The notes under the pieces: generated by a model
What the model was told of the DNA's origin: nothing
Databases searched by the model: none
The model's input: only the letters and a program-made list of their open reading frames with translations
Origin: CAYSHJ01 sp964589725
GTDB lineage: Bacteria > Planctomycetota > Planctomycetia > Planctomycetales > Planctomycetaceae
NCBI GenBank assembly: GCA_964589725.1
Contig: CAZPUJ010000165.1
Coordinates: 1 to 7,917, forward strand
Length of the DNA stretch: 7,917 bases
Direction: 5' to 3'
Translations under genes and position numbers: made by a program
Shown: positions 7,211 to 7,917 of the stretch, piece by piece
Layout: each line of letters begins with the position of its first letter
Position numbering within the stretch: position 1 is the stretch's first letter

Positions 7211-7235
7211 CGCCCTGAGTGTTGGTCAGGGCGGG
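7211..7235 (-). terminator. Hairpin downstream of the transposase gene, possible weak terminator
   Basis: CCGCCCTGA (7211-7219) pairs perfectly with TCAGGGCGG (7227-7235) around a 7-base loop. It lies about 120 bases past the transposase stop on the minus strand. After the stem the minus strand reads TTTCAACCCC, so the U tract is poor and intrinsic termination is uncertain. It could instead be an insertion-sequence end structure or protect the 3' end of the transcript. Confidence 0.35.
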
Positions 7236-7353
7236 GCGTCTTCAACGCCTTCTGGGCCGGGGTATCCCTGGGCAGGTTGCGTCCCCGTAGAGCCTGCGTG
7301 TGTTTCGCCCGGTGACGACAGCGTGTGGTTTTTGGTGTCCGTTGGCAAGCGCA

Positions 7354-7917
7354 TCAGGTGGTCTGACGCAAAGCTTGCCGGGCGGCGGCCCTCCTTTCTC
7401 GGGCTTGGTCGAGTTTACGGTCGCGAGCCTCGAAGATCGTTTGCTCGCGACCGGCGAGCTTGTCGGCGGGGGTGACGTAGCCCAGGGCGCTGTGCAACCG
7501 CTCGGTGTTGTAGTGCTGGACGAATTCGGCGACGACGCGGCGCGCCTCGTCCAGGGACAGCGGCGTTTTCTGACGGATGCAGTCGTGCTTGATGGTGCGA
7601 TGGTAGCGTTCCAGCTTGCCGTTGGACTGCGGGTAGTACGGGCTGGTGCGGACGTGAGTCATGCCGCACAGGCGGATGAACTGCTTGAAGTCGCGGGCGA
7701 TGAACTGCGGTCCGTTGTCGCTGATGATGCGGGGCCGCGCGTCGGGGAACTTTTCGCGCGCCCGTTGCAGCAGGATCTCGACATCCTTCTCGGTCATGGC
7801 TTCGCGGATTTCCCAATGCACGATGCAGCGACTGTAGCCATCCAGCACGGTGCAGAGGTAATAAAACGTGCCGACGATGTTGAGGTACGAGATGTCGATA
7901 TGCCAATGCGCGTGCGG
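7354..7917 (-). CDS. IS3-family transposase (OrfB, rve integrase core), 5'-partial
   Basis: The C-terminal 187 residues of a DDE transposase, which cuts and joins the ends of its insertion sequence. The catalytic triad is visible: D in HWHIDISYL (codon 7894-7896), D in ISDNGPQF (7717-7719), and E in GKLERYHR (7609-7611). The last two are separated by 35 residues, the DD(35)E spacing of IS3-type elements. TSPYYPQSNGK and HYNTERLHSALGYVTPAD are typical of IS3 OrfB. The frame is open to the window edge and HAHWHIDISYL precedes the first internal GTG, so the start is outside the window, as is any OrfA and its programmed frameshift. Nothing visible is disrupted, so the element may be intact. It points toward the DUF1553 gene in the same orientation, 333 bases upstream of it. 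Confidence 0.93.
   Translation of the reverse strand, partial: PHAHWHIDISYLNIVGTFYYLCTVLDGYSRCIVHWEIREAMTEKDVEILLQRAREKFPDARPRIISDNGPQFIARDFKQFIRLCGMTHVRTSPYYPQSNGKLERYHRTIKHDCIRQKTPLSLDEARRVVAEFVQHYNTERLHSALGYVTPADKLAGREQTIFEARDRKLDQARERRAAARQALRQTT
7354..7917 (-). mobile_element. Part of an IS3-family insertion sequence, extending beyond the right edge
   Basis: The transposase shows that an insertion sequence enters from the right edge. The bounds given cover only the coding part. The near end must lie below 7354, probably within 7060-7353, but no terminal inverted repeat can be assigned without the other end. Confidence 0.75.

Larger units (their letters stand above)
7021..7353. other. 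Gene-free spacer between the transposase and the DUF1553 gene, with a G/T-skewed segment
   Basis: No convincing gene is seen in these 333 bases. The part next to the DUF1553 gene holds its ribosome-binding site. Bases 7081-7200 are strongly skewed: 45 G against 13 C, and 70% G+T on the plus strand, at only 48% G+C. A hairpin follows at 7211-7235, then a more balanced G+C-rich stretch up to the transposase stop. The left end of the insertion sequence should lie somewhere in this spacer, but with only one end in the window neither its terminal repeat nor a target duplication can be fixed. Confidence 0.55.

Noticed and set aside
7063..7245. 60-residue minus-strand ORF in the spacer
   Set aside because: It spans the G/T-skewed segment and the 7211-7235 hairpin, its peptide looks like translated non-coding DNA, and no ribosome-binding site was evident.

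Overview
The window looks like chromosomal DNA of a planctomycete, probably a Pirellulaceae-like or related lineage. The main evidence is a large secreted protein that joins a planctomycete-type cytochrome c domain (PSC1) to DUF1549 and DUF1553, an architecture that is expanded in Planctomycetes and their relatives. A planctomycete-style palindromic repeat embedded in that gene, and the G+C-rich coding bias of most genes, agree with this. Genus and species cannot be read from the sequence.

Layout, left to right. (1) Bases 3-1640, plus strand: the 3' part of an assimilatory sulfite reductase hemoprotein (CysI/Sir family), whose start lies outside the window. (2) Bases 1828-3666, plus strand: an unrecognised 612-residue secreted protein without cysteine. 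It appears to be its own transcription unit, with a candidate sigma70-type promoter at 1676-1705, a Shine-Dalgarno sequence, and a hairpin-plus-T terminator at 3698-3733. (3) Bases 3875-4063, plus strand: a possible 62-residue protein. (4) Bases 4159-7020, minus strand: the PSC1/DUF1549/discoidin-like/DUF1553 protein. (5) Bases 7021-7353: a gene-free spacer with a strongly G/T-skewed segment and a hairpin. (6) Bases 7354-7917, minus strand: the C-terminal part of an IS3-family transposase that runs off the right edge.

These genes do not form one pathway. Sulfite reductase is cytoplasmic sulfur assimilation, the two large proteins with signal peptides are exported, and the transposase marks a mobile-element boundary. 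No defence system, CRISPR array, tRNA or rRNA was found.

The most interesting signals are two repeat-derived segments inside the PSC1/DUF1553 gene, both translated in frame. One is a 116-bp element with 30-nt inverted arms (29 of 30 matching) that adds about 33 residues at a conserved spot in DUF1553. The other is a run of five GAT triplets at exact 7-bp spacing that encodes the linker after the cytochrome domain. The gene therefore appears to tolerate, and carry as protein, two unrelated kinds of DNA repeat.
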